Assembly: GCA_934457415.1 (NCBI GenBank)
Contig: CAKSHM010000002.1
Span: forward strand, 198,647 to 262,646
Length of the DNA: 64,000 nt
Direction: 5' to 3'
DNA from: an uncultured Eubacteriales bacterium
Lineage (GTDB): Bacteria > Bacillota > Clostridia > Oscillospirales > Acutalibacteraceae
This document shows, one piece after another, positions 1-7,631 of this stretch. A program made the translations under genes and the position numbers. Within the stretch, counting starts at the first letter, position 1. Each line of letters starts with the position of its first letter. The notes under the pieces are model-generated. The model had not been told where the DNA came from. It was given only the letters and a program-made list of their open reading frames with translations, and searched no databases.

Positions 1-980
1 TTCTGATAGTTTCTTTCAGTCAGCCCGTCAATAAGTTGTTTCATAAATGGAAACAGGTCTGCATTATAAGTCGGGCAGGCAAGAACAAGCTTGTTATATC
101 TGAAACAGTCTTCTATTGCTTCTGCCATATCGCATCTTGCAAGATCATTAAGCGCCACCTTCGGACAGCCGTATTCTTTTAACTTTTCTGTAAGAATTTC
201 TGCGGCATGCTTTGTGTTGCCGTAAACCGAACAATAGCAAATACAAACTCCGTCGCTTTCCGGTTCATAAGTAGACCATGTATTGTAAAGTCCTGTGTAA
301 TAGTTTAAATTTTCGGTTAAAACAGGTCCGTGGAGAGGGCAGATTTTTTCAATATTAAGAGCCGCGGCTTTTTTGAGCAGGGTTTGCATTTGAGCACCGT
401 ATTTTCCGACAATTCCGAAATAATATCTTCTTGCTTCGCATGCCCAGTCCTCATCGGTATCGTAAGCCCCGAATTTGCCGAAACCGTCGGCTGAGAATAA
501 AACCTTTTCCAAACTTTCGTATGTTACCATAACCTCCGGCCAATGCACCATCGGAGCAAATATAAAGTTAAGTGTATGCGAACCTAAGTTTAAAGCCTCG
601 CCGTCCTTAACTATTATTGTTTTTTCGGTTAAATCGACACCGAAAAAGTTTTTAATCATAGTCAGCGATTTAGAGTTTGTCACTACCTTGCTTTTTGGAT
701 ATTCATTTAAGAAATTCATAATGTTTGCCGAGTGGTCGGGCTCCATGTGTGATATTACCAAAAAGTCGGGATTTCGGCCGTTTAATGCGGTTTTCAGATT
801 GTTTAACCATTCGTTTTTATATTCTGCTTCAACAGTATCCATAACAGCGATTTTATCATCTATTATAACATAAGAATTGTATGCCATTCCGTTTGGTACT
901 GTATACTGCCCCTCGAATAAATCGATTTTCCTGTCGTTTACACCTATGTATCTGATGCTGTCCGAAATATTCATATTCAT
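1..980 (-). CDS. FprA-type flavodiiron protein, C-terminus cut by the window edge
   Basis: The minus strand reads from an ATG at 980, preceded by GGAGG with good spacing, to the window edge without a stop. The N-terminal part is a metallo-beta-lactamase fold with the di-iron ligand motif SHMEPDHS (HxExDH). It is followed by a flavodoxin domain with the FMN phosphate-loop segment CYCSVYGNTKHAAE. Known role of the family: cytoplasmic reduction of O2 or NO at a di-iron site using FMN electrons, which protects anaerobes. About 326 residues are visible out of roughly 390-400 usual, so the flavodoxin end is missing. It is divergent from the AraC gene that follows. I am confident of the family; the O2 versus NO preference cannot be read. 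Confidence 0.93.
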   Translation of the reverse strand, partial: MNMNISDSIRYIGVNDRKIDLFEGQYTVPNGMAYNSYVIIDDKIAVMDTVEAEYKNEWLNNLKTALNGRNPDFLVISHMEPDHSANIMNFLNEYPKSKVVTNSKSLTMIKNFFGVDLTEKTIIVKDGEALNLGSHTLNFIFAPMVHWPEVMVTYESLEKVLFSADGFGKFGAYDTDEDWACEARRYYFGIVGKYGAQMQTLLKKAAALNIEKICPLHGPVLTENLNYYTGLYNTWSTYEPESDGVCICYCSVYGNTKHAAEILTEKLKEYGCPKVALNDLARCDMAEAIEDCFRYNKLVLACPTYNADLFPFMKQLIDGLTERNYQ

Positions 981-1155
981 TTTTTATTACCTCCGGTTTA
1001 TTTTTCTTTAAGTATACACTCAAATTGTTAAAAAATCAATAATAATTACTGATTTTTTAAAATAAAAACTAAATTTTATTCTTAAATTAAAAAAGTTGCT
1101 CTTTACGGATAAAGTATTAAATGTTATTATAGTTTGAAAGAAAGGGGGCGGAAGA

Positions 1156-1977
1156 ATGAATAAATTCGAAGAAATTAAAAACACGCTCGCTCCGTTTGAG
1201 TGGGGAAAGAACAAATTCGGAGCAGTAAACTGTATCGGTACCGGCAATACATTTTATCCTTACAGCTTCACAAGGGAGAATTCTAAATCCCTGCTATTTG
1301 TGTATACGGTATCGGGCAAGGGATTTCTTGAATATAAAGGCAATTATAATATTTTAGAAGAGGGCGATGTCTTTTTTATAGATTGCAGGGAATTTCAGAA
1401 ATACGGGGCATATTCGGACAAATGGGATTTTCTTTACACCCATCTGAATATCTGTGATGTCGTTATGCCTTATTATCTTTTGCTCACGGAAAACGGAAGA
1501 AGAACGGTATTTCATTATCCGTCCTTTGAAAAAGAGGTTTTTTTAAGACTCAAAGGCTATATTTTCGACGCAAGCCTCGATTCTATGGCAAAAGCGTCGG
1601 TTTGTATCGTTAAATTCATTTTAAATCTTCTGCTTTTAAATAAGCCCGCTATCCCTGACAATATAAAAAGAACCGCAGGGTATATTAGAGAACACTGCGG
1701 CGAAAGTATAAATGTTGAAAGGCTCGCTCAAAAAGCGAATTTGAGCAAATATTATTTTATAAGGTGCTTTAAAAGGTATTACGGCTCAACTCCGCATGAA
1801 TATACGGTTCTTTGCAGACTTGAGAATGCGAAGAATTTGCTCGTAAATTCCGATACCGGAATTGAAGAGATAGCCGAAATCTGCGGATTTTCTTCCGCCT
1901 CAGCTTTTTCGGTAAGCTTTAAAAACTCGGTAGGCTTAAGCCCTACCGAGTTCAGGAAACAATTTAAAATGCTTTGA
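1156..1977 (+). CDS. AraC-family transcriptional regulator
   Basis: This 273-aa protein has an N-terminal cupin-like ligand domain (about residues 20-150; IleGluGluGlyAspVal-type strands around EEGDVFFIDC) and a C-terminal double helix-turn-helix (about 170-270). The second HTH signature is IEEIAEICGFSS followed by SVGLSPTEFRKQ, typical of AraC/XylS proteins that sense sugars. The start is supported by a GGGGGCGG-type site 7 nt upstream. The gene is convergent with, and overlaps by 14 bp, the GH3 gene. It sits beside GH3 and GH29 genes, so it probably controls their use of a fucosylated or GlcNAc-containing glycan (inference). Confidence 0.92.
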   Translation: MNKFEEIKNTLAPFEWGKNKFGAVNCIGTGNTFYPYSFTRENSKSLLFVYTVSGKGFLEYKGNYNILEEGDVFFIDCREFQKYGAYSDKWDFLYTHLNICDVVMPYYLLLTENGRRTVFHYPSFEKEVFLRLKGYIFDASLDSMAKASVCIVKFILNLLLLNKPAIPDNIKRTAGYIREHCGESINVERLAQKANLSKYYFIRCFKRYYGSTPHEYTVLCRLENAKNLLVNSDTGIEEIAEICGFSSASAFSVSFKNSVGLSPTEFRKQFKML

Positions 1978-3568
1978 TTTCGTAATTTTTCATCGGAATT
2001 TTACCCGTCAGTTCGCTTTCTCCGTAAATCGAGCTGACGGCTTCTTCTAAGCATTTCTCAAACGGATAAGTGTGAATGGCGGTATGAGCAAGCGGAAAAT
2101 ATTCCGTAAGGTAATGCGGTGTTCCGATTGCCATGACGATTGTTTTATCTTCATCAAAGCGCTGAGCGGAATGAAGATTAACGAGCTCTCTTGAATACAT
2201 CGGGAGAGCGGAGCTTGAAAAGGCGCAGTAAACGATTAAGTCATAATCCCTGTCGATTTCTCCGGCTTCAAAGTCCTCAAGATAAACATCCCATGACCTC
2301 TTTAAATCAACCTCTGCGCCGTGTTTTTTAAATTCTTCGGCTAAGAAATCGGCAAGAGCGTCCGCGCGGTCTCTTGTGTCTAAAAAGCATTCAACAGAGG
2401 TTACAATTCTAACCTTTTTAATCTTTTCTTTTTTAACGGGGATAAGATTAAGCGTGTTTTTGTAAAGCGTTCCGCTTTTCTTTGCAAGAGTATCCTTTAA
2501 GCCGACAGCAAAGGCAATTGACGCCTCATAGCTTTTCGGCTCTGCCTTAATGCCGCATATTTTCTCTTTGAAAGTCTGGATTCTTAAAATTGCGTCATCA
2601 AGGCGGGACATCGGAATTTCGCCGCTTTCAAGCGCTTTTTCGATTAGCGTTGCCGTTTCCTCTCTCGGCCAGAGCATCATATCAAGACCTGCTCTGAAGG
2701 CTTCAACCTCTGCTTCTCTTCTGCAGAATTTGTATCTTACAAAGCCGCCCATATCCATGGCGTCCGTTATGGCGACTCCCTTAAAGCCTAATTCTTCCTT
2801 TAAAAGCTTCATTGCGTCAGCGGAAAGAGACGCCGGCGGATAAACTCCGTTTTCTGAGTCGTTCTGAAAAGCCGGTACGCAGATGTGGCCTACCATTACA
2901 GCCGACATTCCTGCCTCAAATGCCGCTTTATAAACCTTGCCGTAGGTATTAAGCCAAGCTTCTTTTGAAAGATTGTTTTTAGAGCATACAATATGCTGAT
3001 TTCTCGCGTCACAGCCGTCTCCCGGGAAATGCTTACCTGTCGTCATAACGCCGTTTTCCTGAAAGCCTTTGATTTCCTCTGTAAGCAGACCGCACATATA
3101 TTCAGGGTCGTTTGAAATGCTCCTTGTGCGTACAATTTCGTTAAACTTATTAAATACCATATCGCAGACGGGAGCAAACGCCCAGTTTACTCCGACGGTT
3201 TTGCACTGAACAGCTATGGCTTTTCCGTAATCATAAGCAAGCTTTTTATCGCCTGCCGAGCCTATAGCCATCGGAGGGGGCAAAGCGACATAATCGTTTG
3301 AGAGAAATCCGGTTGCCTGCTCGGCGTCCGAAGCGACAAGCAGAGGAATTTTTGAATATTTTTGATATTCCGCAATTATTTCGGCAAATTTTTTTCTGTC
3401 TATGGATTTATCGTCTCTTAATTCGTTGCAGATAAAAATTCCTCCGACAGGATATTTCTCCATGAAATTTTTAATCGAACCGTACTGTTTTATATGCTTT
3501 TTCGGGTTTGCCTTGACGACCATCATCTGGCAGACCTTTTCGTGAAGACTCAGGCTGTTAAGATTCAT
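1964..3568 (-). CDS. Glycoside hydrolase family 3 (beta-N-acetylhexosaminidase-like)
   Basis: The 534-aa protein has the GH3 TIM barrel in residues 1-330 and a C-terminal alpha/beta domain after about 370. KHFPGDG (about residue 180) corresponds to the KHFPGHGDT loop of NagZ-type enzymes. GVAITDAMDMGG carries the catalytic nucleophile Asp269. No signal peptide is present, so it acts in the cytoplasm on imported beta-GlcNAc-type or beta-glucosides. The start ATG follows AAGGAAG. It is divergently transcribed from the fucosidase at 3752, with only 183 bp between, so the two likely share control. The His of the usual PGHG loop is Asp here, so specificity is uncertain. Confidence 0.88.
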   Translation of the reverse strand: MNLNSLSLHEKVCQMMVVKANPKKHIKQYGSIKNFMEKYPVGGIFICNELRDDKSIDRKKFAEIIAEYQKYSKIPLLVASDAEQATGFLSNDYVALPPPMAIGSAGDKKLAYDYGKAIAVQCKTVGVNWAFAPVCDMVFNKFNEIVRTRSISNDPEYMCGLLTEEIKGFQENGVMTTGKHFPGDGCDARNQHIVCSKNNLSKEAWLNTYGKVYKAAFEAGMSAVMVGHICVPAFQNDSENGVYPPASLSADAMKLLKEELGFKGVAITDAMDMGGFVRYKFCRREAEVEAFRAGLDMMLWPREETATLIEKALESGEIPMSRLDDAILRIQTFKEKICGIKAEPKSYEASIAFAVGLKDTLAKKSGTLYKNTLNLIPVKKEKIKKVRIVTSVECFLDTRDRADALADFLAEEFKKHGAEVDLKRSWDVYLEDFEAGEIDRDYDLIVYCAFSSSALPMYSRELVNLHSAQRFDEDKTIVMAIGTPHYLTEYFPLAHTAIHTYPFEKCLEEAVSSIYGESELTGKIPMKNYEIKAF

Positions 3569-3751
3569 AACAATCTTCCTTTTCAGATATAATTTGTTTT
3601 TATAATAACATTTAATTTTAAAATGTATAACATATATAATTGCTTAAGATTTTATAAAAATTGCTCTTTTTTGTAAATATGTTTGTATTTGTATTTTTTA
3701 TATGATAAAATCGTCATGAAAATCAGAAATATTTTTTAACGGGAGGCACTT

Positions 3752-5131
3752 ATGGCAGAGATTATTGAAAACGGAATTCATTCGATGAGTGAAGAAACAG
3801 GATATATTGTTCCCGATGATGAAGCTGTAAAGCAAAAGCTTGAATGGTTTAAGGATCAGAAATTAGGGCTTATGATGCACTGGGCGCCTGCAAGTCAGCT
3901 CGGAATCGTCGAGTCATGGTCGGTTTGTGAAAAAGCGCCGTGGGATAATGAAAAATATAATGATTGGGCGCAAAAGGAAATAAACTGGATAAAGGACCTT
4001 GATAAATTCCGCAAGGACCTTAAAGAAACGAATAAAACCTTTAATCCGATAAAGTTTTCGCCCGAGCGCTGGGCAAAACTTGCAAAGGAATGCGGTTTTA
4101 AATATCTTCTTTTTACCACAAAGCACCATGACGGCTTTTGCATGTACGATTCTAAGTATTCCGATTATAAGATTACCTCGCCCGATTGCCCTTTTCATAA
4201 GAATGAAAATGCCGATATCGTAAAATCGCTTTACAATGCTTTTAGGAACGAGGGCCTCGGAATTTCGGTTTATTTTTCAAAGCCTGATTGGAACTGCGAT
4301 TATTATTGGAGTCCGAAATTTAAAAATGAGTATTCCTGCAATGCAAATTATGACCCTTTAAAAGAGCCTGAGTTATGGGAGAAATTTGTTGGCTATACCC
4401 ATAATCAGATAAAGGAGCTTACTACTGATTACGGCAAGGTAGATGTTTTATGGCTTGACGGCGGCTGTGTTTCTCCGAAAATAAATCATCAGAACATTCA
4501 TCTTGAAAGGCTTATTCCCAAAATCAGAAGTACAACTCAAAAGGGTCTTATAGTTGCAGACAGAACGGTGGGCGGCGAATATGAGAATATCTTAACTCCC
4601 GAACAAACTGTACCCGAAAAACCGATAAATGCGCCTTGGGAATCCTGTATTACAGTGGGAGATGATTTTTCTTATCATTATGACTGCAATCTTCACCTTA
4701 AAAGTCCCGCGCAAATAATCCATACTTTTCTGGATATAGTTTGCAAAGGCGGAAATCTCGCCCTTAATATTACCCCTCAGCCGGACGGCGAGCTGCCCGA
4801 GGGTATGCTGAATATTCTAAATGAATTCGGACTTTGGCTTAAAATAAACGGCGAGGGGATTTTCGGCTCAAGACCCTGCTATCCGTACAGCTTCAGAGAT
4901 GTTAAATACACTGAAAAAGACGGTGCAATCTATGCCTTTGCGGTTTATAAAAAGAATTATCATCCTTTAAGACAGGTGGTATTAAAAACCGACAGAAAGC
5001 TTAAGGAGGTAATTTCTCTTCGAACCAAAGAAAAGCTTGATTTTAAGCAGGACGGCGAGTTTGTAATCGTTGACACTTCCGATCTTCCGCTGTATAATAT
5101 GAAATACGCTGAGGGCTTTAAGCTTATATAA
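3752..5131 (+). CDS. Alpha-L-fucosidase, GH29
   Basis: This 459-aa protein matches the GH29 catalytic domain across its length. Visible motifs are LGLMMHWAPAS (strand 1), LFTTKHHDGFCMY (fucose-binding HHDGF loop) and VDVLWLDGG with the nucleophile Asp236. There is no signal peptide, so it removes terminal alpha-fucose from oligosaccharides inside the cell. The start ATG follows GGGAGG. A -10-like TATGATAAAAT lies about 40 nt upstream. With the GH3 gene and the AraC gene it forms a small fucosylated-glycan locus. The C-terminal beta-sandwich is short, so exo-acting alpha-fucosidase is the best reading. Confidence 0.93.
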   Translation: MAEIIENGIHSMSEETGYIVPDDEAVKQKLEWFKDQKLGLMMHWAPASQLGIVESWSVCEKAPWDNEKYNDWAQKEINWIKDLDKFRKDLKETNKTFNPIKFSPERWAKLAKECGFKYLLFTTKHHDGFCMYDSKYSDYKITSPDCPFHKNENADIVKSLYNAFRNEGLGISVYFSKPDWNCDYYWSPKFKNEYSCNANYDPLKEPELWEKFVGYTHNQIKELTTDYGKVDVLWLDGGCVSPKINHQNIHLERLIPKIRSTTQKGLIVADRTVGGEYENILTPEQTVPEKPINAPWESCITVGDDFSYHYDCNLHLKSPAQIIHTFLDIVCKGGNLALNITPQPDGELPEGMLNILNEFGLWLKINGEGIFGSRPCYPYSFRDVKYTEKDGAIYAFAVYKKNYHPLRQVVLKTDRKLKEVISLRTKEKLDFKQDGEFVIVDTSDLPLYNMKYAEGFKLI

Positions 5132-5151
5132 AATTTTAAAGGGGAAATAAT

Positions 5152-5589
5152 ATGTCAGGCTTATGCGGTGCGGACTGCTCAAAATGTCCGACAAAAGAAG
5201 CATGCAAGGGCTGCGGAAATTCCTGCGGAAGTCCGTTCGGAGGCAAATGCCTTGTAAAGGATTATATTAAAAAAGGCGGTAAAGATAATTATTCTGCCTT
5301 TAAGCAAAAGCTTCTTGATGAAATAAACGCTCTTCTTGAATTTGAGGGAATCCCGAAGGCTCGGGAGCTTTTTGAGCTGAGAGGCGAATATGTCAATCTC
5401 GCTTATCCTTTGCCCAATTCAAAAAAATGTGCGTTTTTAAACGATAATGATATTTATCTGGGCACTCAGATAGAATTCGGCGAAATGGGGACTTGCTGCG
5501 GTGTAGTCGCAGGGCTCGGATTTATTCTTGTCTGCAGCTATGGGCTCGACGGCAGCGACCCTGAAATAATGATTTATAAAAGAAGATAA
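5152..5589 (+). CDS. DUF3795-type cysteine-rich protein
   Basis: The 145-aa protein begins with a dense cysteine region (CGADCSKCPTKEACKGCGNSC, then a further Cys near residue 30) and has a second Cys pair in TCCGVVAGLGF. This arrangement matches the DUF3795 family, thought to bind metal or an Fe-S cluster; no reaction is known. It lies 20 bp after the fucosidase stop with an AAAGGGGAAA site, so it is probably co-transcribed. It looks complete. Confidence 0.8.
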   Translation: MSGLCGADCSKCPTKEACKGCGNSCGSPFGGKCLVKDYIKKGGKDNYSAFKQKLLDEINALLEFEGIPKARELFELRGEYVNLAYPLPNSKKCAFLNDNDIYLGTQIEFGEMGTCCGVVAGLGFILVCSYGLDGSDPEIMIYKRR

Positions 5590-5596
5590 TTTTGTC

Positions 5597-5625
5597 TTGA
5601 CTTTTTGCCTGATTTATTATATAAT
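5597..5625 (+). promoter_or_regulatory. Sigma-A promoter of tRNA-Trp
   Basis: TTGACT at 5597-5602 and TATAAT at 5620-5625 are separated by 17 nt, a near-consensus housekeeping promoter ending 28 nt before the tRNA 5' end. Confidence 0.85.
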
Positions 5626-5653
5626 CATTAAGCGCTTTTGAAAGCGCTGAAAT

Positions 5654-5729
5654 AGGGGTATAGCTCAGTTGGTAGAGCATCGGTCTCCAAAACCGAGTGC
5701 CGAGGGTTCAAGTCCTTCTGCCCCTGCCA
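5654..5729 (+). tRNA. tRNA-Trp (anticodon CCA)
   Basis: A full cloverleaf is visible. Acceptor arm AGGGGTA pairs with TGCCCCT with one G-T wobble, the D-arm contains AGCTCAGTTGGTAGAGC, anticodon arm TCGGT-CTCCAAA-ACCGA gives CCA, and the T-arm contains GGTTCAAGTCC. The discriminator G and an encoded CCA end the gene. A promoter lies upstream and an intrinsic terminator directly follows. The last 21 nt are repeated at 5884-5904. Confidence 0.97.
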
Positions 5730-5730
5730 A

Positions 5731-5768
5731 AACAGCAAGCACCGCTTTTGCGGTGTTTGCTGTTTTTT
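5731..5768 (+). terminator. Intrinsic terminator of tRNA-Trp
   Basis: A 15-bp stem (5731-5745 with 5750-5764, one G-T pair), a TTTT loop and a T-tract begin 2 nt after the tRNA CCA. Confidence 0.92.
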
Positions 5769-5769
5769 G

Positions 5770-5905
5770 TATGTGCAAAAAATGAAAACGAGGCACTCGG
5801 AGAGTGTCGAGGGGTGCGGGTCTCCTGCGGAGACCTCTGCATACAAAGTATGCAGAAGCACCGACCGAGCCGGCAGGCGAGACCAAGTCCTTCTGCCCCT
5901 GCCAG
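5770..5905. repeat. GC-rich palindromic segment ending in a second copy of the tRNA-Trp 3' end
   Basis: This non-coding segment holds small perfect palindromes (GGTCTCCTGCGGAGACC near 5819-5835 and TCTGCATACAAAGTATGCAGA near 5836-5857). It ends with CAAGTCCTTCTGCCCCTGCCA at 5884-5904, identical to the tRNA-Trp 3' end at 5709-5729. It is richer in G+C than its surroundings. It reads like an attachment-site duplication or a small inserted repeat; no gene is visible. Confidence 0.7.
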
Positions 5906-5930
5906 ACCTGTGCGACTATAAAGCACAAAA

Positions 5931-5964
5931 GCGAAAAACCCTTGAGAAATCAAGGGTTTTTCGC
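5931..5964 (+). terminator. Strong hairpin, likely intrinsic terminator
   Basis: A perfect 15-bp stem (5931-5945 with 5950-5964) around a GAAA loop has A-rich and T-rich arms. It could act in both directions, and it closes the tRNA/repeat segment before the IS element. Confidence 0.75.
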
Positions 5965-6030
5965 TATTTCGTAGGATAACCACTGGCTCTGCCGGCGGGA
6001 GAAAAGCTTTAGCTATGGACTGAATAAAGA

Positions 6031-6086
6031 CTCCTTGATATATTTGAAGTTGAGGTTCGCCAACCCAACAAAAATATATCAAGGAG
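6031..6086 (+). promoter_or_regulatory. Hairpin that sequesters the tnpA ribosome binding site
   Basis: CTCCTTGATATATTT (6031-6045) pairs perfectly with AAATATATCAAGGAG (6072-6086). The right arm contains the AAGGAGG site for the ATG at 6096, so translation would be blocked by the stem, as known for IS200 tnpA. Confidence 0.75.
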
Positions 6087-6095
6087 GTCCTAACC

Positions 6096-6561
6096 ATGAA
6101 AGAGAAGGACATAAATAGTTTAGAACATACTAAGTGGAGATGTCAATACCATTTTGTATTTGCACCAAAATATCGTAGACAGGCAATATAGAGATAAAAA
6201 CCGACATAGGAAAAATCTTGAGAAAATTATGCAAACAAAAAGGTGTAAATATAATAGAAGCCGAAGCGTGTCCTGACCATATTTATATGATTATAGAAAT
6301 TCCGCCTAAATACAGCGTAGCACAAATAATGGGATTCCTAAAAGGTAAGAGCAGTCTTATGATTTTCAACAGACACGCAAATTTGAAGTATAAATATGGG
6401 AATCGTCATTTTTGGGCAAGAGGATATTATGTGGATACCGTGGGGCGCAATAAAAAACAAATAGCGGAATACTAAGGAAGCAATTGCAAGAAGATGAAAT
6501 GGCAGACCAGATGAGCATTCAAGAATATATATACCCGTTTACAGGTTGCAAGACAAAGTAG
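6096..6561 (+). pseudogene. tnpA: IS200-type Y1 transposase TnpA, frameshifted
   Basis: The reading frame starts MKEKDINSLEHTKWRCQYHF (6096), stops near 6190, resumes in another frame (EIKTDIGKILRKLCKQKG..., through 6475), and ends in a third (RKQLQEDEMADQ...TGCKTK, to 6561). Joined together these give a full IS200/IS605 Y1 transposase. The HUH metal-binding motif reads CPDHIYMI, so the second His is Tyr. With two frameshifts and a lost ligand it cannot be an active transposase. Confidence 0.88.
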
Positions 6562-6718
6562 GCTAAATAAAACACCCCTTTAGTGGTTGCCCGAAGAAGT
6601 AATGCGGTTGGCAGAACCTTTCGGAGTCCCTTTAGGGGTCCTGTAAAATGCTCTTATAGGACTTATTCAATCCAAAATGAAAAGCTCATACGCAAAATAA
6701 GGAAAGAGGGGATTTTCA

Positions 6719-7000
6719 ATGAAATTATCATCTGCCGTAAGCGCAAAATTGCTTAAGAAACTCAAATCTGAATTCGATGCACTTAAATCAAAGGAAAGCA
6801 TTTCAAGCACTTTCTTAGCAAGTGTCGGAGAAAATCCGTAATCGGTTAGGCCGAAATACGATTATAAGGAAATAAAATTCGAGCTTGACTGATTAGCACT
6901 TAAGATCCGAAAATTAAAAAATGCTATCAATCTTTTCAACACGACAACTGTTATTCCCGAATACAACATCACGATTATACTAAATATACAAAAGACGACA
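6719..7000 (+). pseudogene. Decayed copy of the DIP1984-like gene found at 16707
   Basis: From ATG 6719 (site AGAGGGG) the frame reads MKLSSAVSAKLLKKLKSEFD, ISSTFLASVGENP, stop, SVRPKYDY, a second stop, then IRKLKNAINLFNTTTVIPEY. These match in order the intact protein at 16707-17216 (SAQANKLLKKLNDEYD, SSTFLAAMGEDPESVRPEYDY, KLKHAINLFNTSHTLPGFEL). At least two stops interrupt it, and the C-terminal half is missing, replaced by the GNAT gene. It is a relic of a paralogous gene block. Confidence 0.78.
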
Positions 7001-7017
7001 AAGGTGAGGACTTTTAC

Positions 7018-7578
7018 ATGATTGATTTCAAAGACGCCGGCATAAAGCCGATTTCTGGGTTGGAAATTGAGCTTCGTAACATGACTGGCGTAGACTGGAG
7101 CAACTACGTGCGGCATGTCGTAAAAGCAGATGACCTTTTTGTTCAATATAGCTGCGAACCGACAGAAGAAGTGATTGAATGTATTAACACGATGACGCCT
7201 AATGTGATTTATTATTCTGTATATCTGAAACAGGAAAATATTATGGTTGGATATGTAGGAGTCACACCGGAAACGAACAATTTGGAATTTTATGTTTTTC
7301 AGTAATTCAGAAAAATGGGTATCGGCACAGATGCGGTCAATTTGCTGATTTGGTTATGGTTTTCCGGTCAGATTACAGGAGGCAAAGAGGCAAAAATTGA
7401 GTCAGAAACACTTTCGCAAAACTGCGCATCTGTTCAGCTGCTTAAAAAGCTTGGATTTAAAAAAGAGTCTGTAGGACTAAGAATGATACTTTCGGAAGAT
7501 ACAAGTTATCAAACAATTAGCCTATACTCATATGTTTTAAAAAGTGATGTTGCTTGCGAAACGCAATGCACCAAATAG
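7018..7578 (+). pseudogene. GNAT acetyltransferase interrupted by one in-frame TAA
   Basis: Two segments in the same frame (7018-7305 and 7306-7578) together form one GNAT protein of about 186 residues. The first ends NNLEFYVFQ and the second starts FRKMGIGTDAVNLL, the acetyl-CoA pyrophosphate-loop region (usual form R-x-x-G-x-G). ETLSQNCASVQLLKKLGFKKE is the typical C-terminal GNAT signature. Only a single nonsense codon (7303-7305) separates them. The start has an AGGTGAGG site. A sequencing error or readthrough would restore the protein; otherwise it is a recent pseudogene. The substrate is unknown. Confidence 0.82.
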
Positions 7579-7600
7579 CGTACATTACGTTTGATATAAT
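7568..7600 (+). promoter_or_regulatory. Regulon motif site 1 plus -10 (AAA+ gene, copy 1)
   Basis: GCACCAAATAGCGTAC (7568-7583), then 11 nt, then TATAAT (7595-7600). It is the most diverged of eight related inverted-repeat motifs with fixed spacing to a -10 in this island. Confidence 0.6.
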
Positions 7601-7631
7601 CTTATCATAAAAGAAAAGTGGAGGATTTAAT

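Larger units (their letters stand above)
5975..6650 (+). mobile_element. IS200/IS605-family element (decayed, tnpA only)
   Basis: The element consists of a Y1-transposase-like reading frame flanked by structured ends: ACTGGCTCTGCCGGC on the left and the hairpin-rich GGTTGGCAGAACC ... GGAGTCCCTTTAGGGGTCC on the right. There are no terminal inverted repeats of the DDE type, as expected for this family. Boundaries are approximate. No tnpB partner is present. Confidence 0.75.

Noticed and set aside
5884..5904. A second tRNA gene
   Set aside because: Only the last 21 nt of tRNA-Trp are present; there is no D-arm or anticodon arm.
6860..7146. Minus-strand frame through the decayed DIP1984 region
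   Set aside because: It lies across the pseudogene and GNAT start, has no RBS and no recognisable content.
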